Shown here: positions 6,787 to 8,636 of the stretch, one piece after another
Numbering within the stretch: the first letter of the stretch is position 1
Layout: each line of letters begins with the position of its first letter
Source of the DNA: Planctomycetota bacterium
Lineage (GTDB): Bacteria; Planctomycetota; Planctomycetia; Pirellulales; Lacipirellulaceae
Length of the DNA: 8,636 nucleotides
NCBI GenBank assembly: GCA_024278035.1
Contig: JAJRUA010000434.1
Coordinates: forward strand, 1-8,636
Direction: 5' to 3'
Position numbers and translations under genes: made by a program
The notes under the pieces: generated by a model
Databases searched by the model: none
What the model saw: only the letters and a program-made list of their open reading frames with translations
What the model was told of the DNA's origin: nothing

Positions 6787-6895
6787 CTTGGGTTTCAAGA
6801 CCAAGGCTCCATATTGAACGAGAGACGTTTACGGCCCCCGTCTCCGGAAAAAATCCCGCCGCAGGCGGTGATAGCTCTGATGTTGCACCCTATCA
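6787..6895 (+). promoter_or_regulatory. Leader/promoter region of the beta-helix gene with four short inverted repeats
   Basis: Between the terminator and the next gene lie four short inverted repeats. They are CTTGG/CCAAG (6787-6791, 6801-6805), GAGACG/CGTCTC (6822-6827, 6839-6844), CCGCC/GGCGG with loop GCA (6856-6860, 6864-6868) and TGATAG/CTATCA (6869-6874, 6890-6895). One or more may fold in the mRNA leader or serve as an operator. No known riboswitch class is recognised, and no promoter boxes are clear. Confidence 0.3.
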
Positions 6896-6934
6896 TCTAC
6901 TCGTTTGAATCGAAACAAGAGAGAGAGGTTTTCA

Positions 6935-8509
6935 ATGACTAAACAATTATCCTTGCTACAAACATCGCTGTTACTACTTTCCTTAACGCTAATCGTTGTT
7001 TCGCCAGCCGGGGCCCAGTCTACCTATTGGGTCTCGAAGACCGGCAGCGACACCAACGGCGGCACCAGCGCTGCAGATTCATTTTTGACGATCCAGCGAG
7101 GCGTTAGCGAACTGGCGGCTGGCGATACTTTGAATGTCCGGGCCGGTATTTATACCGACGATGGCGGCGCGAGCCCCTATGCCCCACCGGTCTTCAATGG
7201 CTGGATTGATTCGCAGCCTGCTTCCAGCAATGTTAGCGTCTACGCGAACGGGACTCCCGGCAACTTGATTACGATTCAAGCCGCACCAGGAGAGGAAGGC
7301 CAAGTGACGATTGACGGGGAGAACAACAGGGTGGGCATTCATTTGCAAAACAGCGATTACATCCGTATCCGAGGCTTTAATATCGTCAATAGCCGGACGC
7401 AGGGCATTGCTTCTTGGGGCCAGGCGGAAAATGAAGTTGCCGACCCCGCGAGGTTGAGTGTGGGGGTCGTGATTGAAAATAACAGCATCCAAGATACGAG
7501 AGGTAGGTTCGGAGACAACGTCTCCGCCCTCGCCATGTGGGGCAGCCAAGATTGGGTGGTGAGAAACAATTACATTAACTACGCCGAGGAACAAAATACC
7601 GATGGAACCTTCAATCGCTTAGGAAATGGCATCCAGTCGTATGGAGTGATCAATGCCTTGGTCGAGAATAACTACATCGAAAACGTAAACAGCGGGGTAT
7701 TTTGGAAAGCCCACTTTATTACCGATCTGGCGACGCGAGGCTTGGTTTTTGAATCGGAAATTAGATACAACAAGATCCAAGCGACGGGGAGGCCGATACA
7801 GCTTCTCGGTGTTACGGAAGCAGGGGAAAACATTATCCGCAATAACATCCTGTATGGACAGGGAGGATTAAATGACGAGGCGGGTGTGCATGTAGCCATG
7901 TCTCAAGCTCCTGAAAACAGTGGCCCGGTACGTATTGAAAACAACCTCATCGACGGCGAAGGGAACAGTTTTTCTGAAGGTGTTTCCATCGATGCCTCTC
8001 GATATGTTTCTCTTTCAGGAAATATCATTATGCGTACGAAACGCGATGCCGTGTACTATGCTTGGTCTTCGGCAGCAGCGGACGGAAAATTGCCCGTTTT
8101 GAATGAATCGGATTACAACATCTATGATTCCAGCTTTCAGATCGATGCGGACCGATATAGTGGGGCGGACCAGCCTTTCTTCACCTTGAGTGCCTGGCAG
8201 GCAAAGCTTGCCTCGGAGGTCATGGCGCTGAATGTTGACAATCCTGATGGGAATAGCATCAGTCAAGATATGACGGGCTTTTTTGTCGATCTTGCGAACA
8301 AGGATTACCGGAACGTGCCAGGCTCGCCTGCCCTTGGGTTTATGCCAGACGGATCGAATGCAGGCCCCTACCAGACGGGCCATGAAGTCATCGGCCTGCT
8401 ACCCAACTGGCCCATGTACACGCAGATCCCCGAGCCGACCTCCGCAGCCCTTTCCGTTCTTGCTGCGATGGGCTTGTTTGCCAGGAGGCATCGTCCGCGT
8501 CGCTTTTGA
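6935..8509 (+). CDS. Secreted right-handed parallel beta-helix protein with PEP-CTERM tag
   Basis: This 524-residue exported protein has a signal peptide with cleavage likely after Ala27 (AGA-QS). The mature start, TYWVSKTGSDTNGG with FLTIQRGVSELAAGDTLNVRAGIY (50-73, two motifs), is the classic opening of parallel beta-helix proteins related to DUF1565 and polysaccharide lyases. Repeated coil motifs follow: VTIDGENN (124), RIRGFNI (144), VIENNSI (179), VVRNNYI (208), LVENNYIEN (242), IIRNNIL (300), VRIENNLI (332) and VSLSGNII (358). The end, DYRNVPGSPALGF (458-470), is also typical. The PEP-CTERM tag has PEP at 499-501, a hydrophobic helix at about 502-516 and a basic tail RRHRPRRF. It may be a polysaccharide lyase or a non-catalytic surface protein; I cannot identify catalytic residues. 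ATG 6935 is preferred because GAGAGAGG sits 6 nt upstream; an in-frame TTG at 6905 lacks this. Confidence 0.9.
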   Translation: MTKQLSLLQTSLLLLSLTLIVVSPAGAQSTYWVSKTGSDTNGGTSAADSFLTIQRGVSELAAGDTLNVRAGIYTDDGGASPYAPPVFNGWIDSQPASSNVSVYANGTPGNLITIQAAPGEEGQVTIDGENNRVGIHLQNSDYIRIRGFNIVNSRTQGIASWGQAENEVADPARLSVGVVIENNSIQDTRGRFGDNVSALAMWGSQDWVVRNNYINYAEEQNTDGTFNRLGNGIQSYGVINALVENNYIENVNSGVFWKAHFITDLATRGLVFESEIRYNKIQATGRPIQLLGVTEAGENIIRNNILYGQGGLNDEAGVHVAMSQAPENSGPVRIENNLIDGEGNSFSEGVSIDASRYVSLSGNIIMRTKRDAVYYAWSSAAADGKLPVLNESDYNIYDSSFQIDADRYSGADQPFFTLSAWQAKLASEVMALNVDNPDGNSISQDMTGFFVDLANKDYRNVPGSPALGFMPDGSNAGPYQTGHEVIGLLPNWPMYTQIPEPTSAALSVLAAMGLFARRHRPRRF

Positions 8510-8562
8510 AACGAACGCATCGGCTTATTCAATGTAAAATCGAAAAATCACAGTCTCAAAAA

Positions 8563-8636
8563 ATGAATCAGAAAAACGTAATGAGCAATAACGATAACAC
8601 GCGGCGCACTTCAATGATTTTGATGGTTTTCACGAC
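8563..8636 (+). CDS. Possible start of a further gene, cut by the window edge
   Basis: ATG at 8563 (or the in-frame ATG at 8581) opens a frame that stays open to the window end, giving 24 codons. The N-terminus reads MNQKNVMSNNDNTRRTSM and then turns hydrophobic (ILMVFT), which could be the start of a signal peptide or membrane helix. Neither ATG has a clear ribosome binding site. No terminator is visible in the 53 bp after the beta-helix gene, so it could be co-transcribed. Too little is present for a function. Confidence 0.35.
   Translation, partial: MNQKNVMSNNDNTRRTSMILMVFT

Noticed and set aside
7079..7594. 171-codon minus-strand frame inside the beta-helix gene
   Set aside because: It is antisense to a convincing coding frame with conserved repeat motifs, so it is a shadow frame.

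Overview
The window looks like chromosomal DNA from a planctomycete (Planctomycetota, probably a Pirellulales-type marine heterotroph). Three things point there. Two secreted proteins end in PEP-CTERM sorting signals. The regulator is of the XylR type, fusing a sugar-binding-protein-like domain to an AraC DNA-binding domain, and its wording is typical of the many planctomycete paralogues. The left edge holds the tail of an SSS-type solute symporter, also abundant in that group. This assignment is inferred from protein character, not from a marker gene.

Left part (1-2718, + strand): the C-terminal end of a sodium/solute symporter, then a 246-bp gap holding a 15-bp perfect inverted repeat with widely spaced arms, then a tdh-kbl pair. 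The pair encodes L-threonine 3-dehydrogenase and 2-amino-3-ketobutyrate CoA ligase and together converts threonine plus CoA to glycine plus acetyl-CoA. Both enzymes are full length with their metal, NAD and PLP residues intact, and only 15 bp separate them.

Middle (2719-5989): a 323-bp gap with a long imperfect palindrome leads to a XylR-like regulator gene (+). It converges, with 20 bp between stop codons, on a sugar-porter (SP) family MFS transporter gene (-). The transporter is divergent from the next gene across a 432-bp region that holds several palindromes, three 15-nt phased repeats, and a possible 32-codon leader ORF whose stop overlaps the next start codon (TGATG).

Right part (5990-8509, + strand): two exported PEP-CTERM proteins. 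The first is a small protein with a likely F5/8-type-C (discoidin-like) beta-sandwich and is followed by a strong intrinsic terminator. The second is a right-handed parallel beta-helix protein of the polysaccharide-lyase or surface-protein type. A further gene may start at about 8563 and runs off the window.

A plausible but unproven reading of the right two thirds is a small glycan-use locus: surface proteins that bind or cut a polysaccharide, an inner-membrane sugar importer, and a sugar-sensing regulator. The threonine pair looks like an ordinary metabolic operon that happens to lie next to it. I see no mobile element, CRISPR array, tRNA or rRNA. The least explained parts are the intergenic regions.
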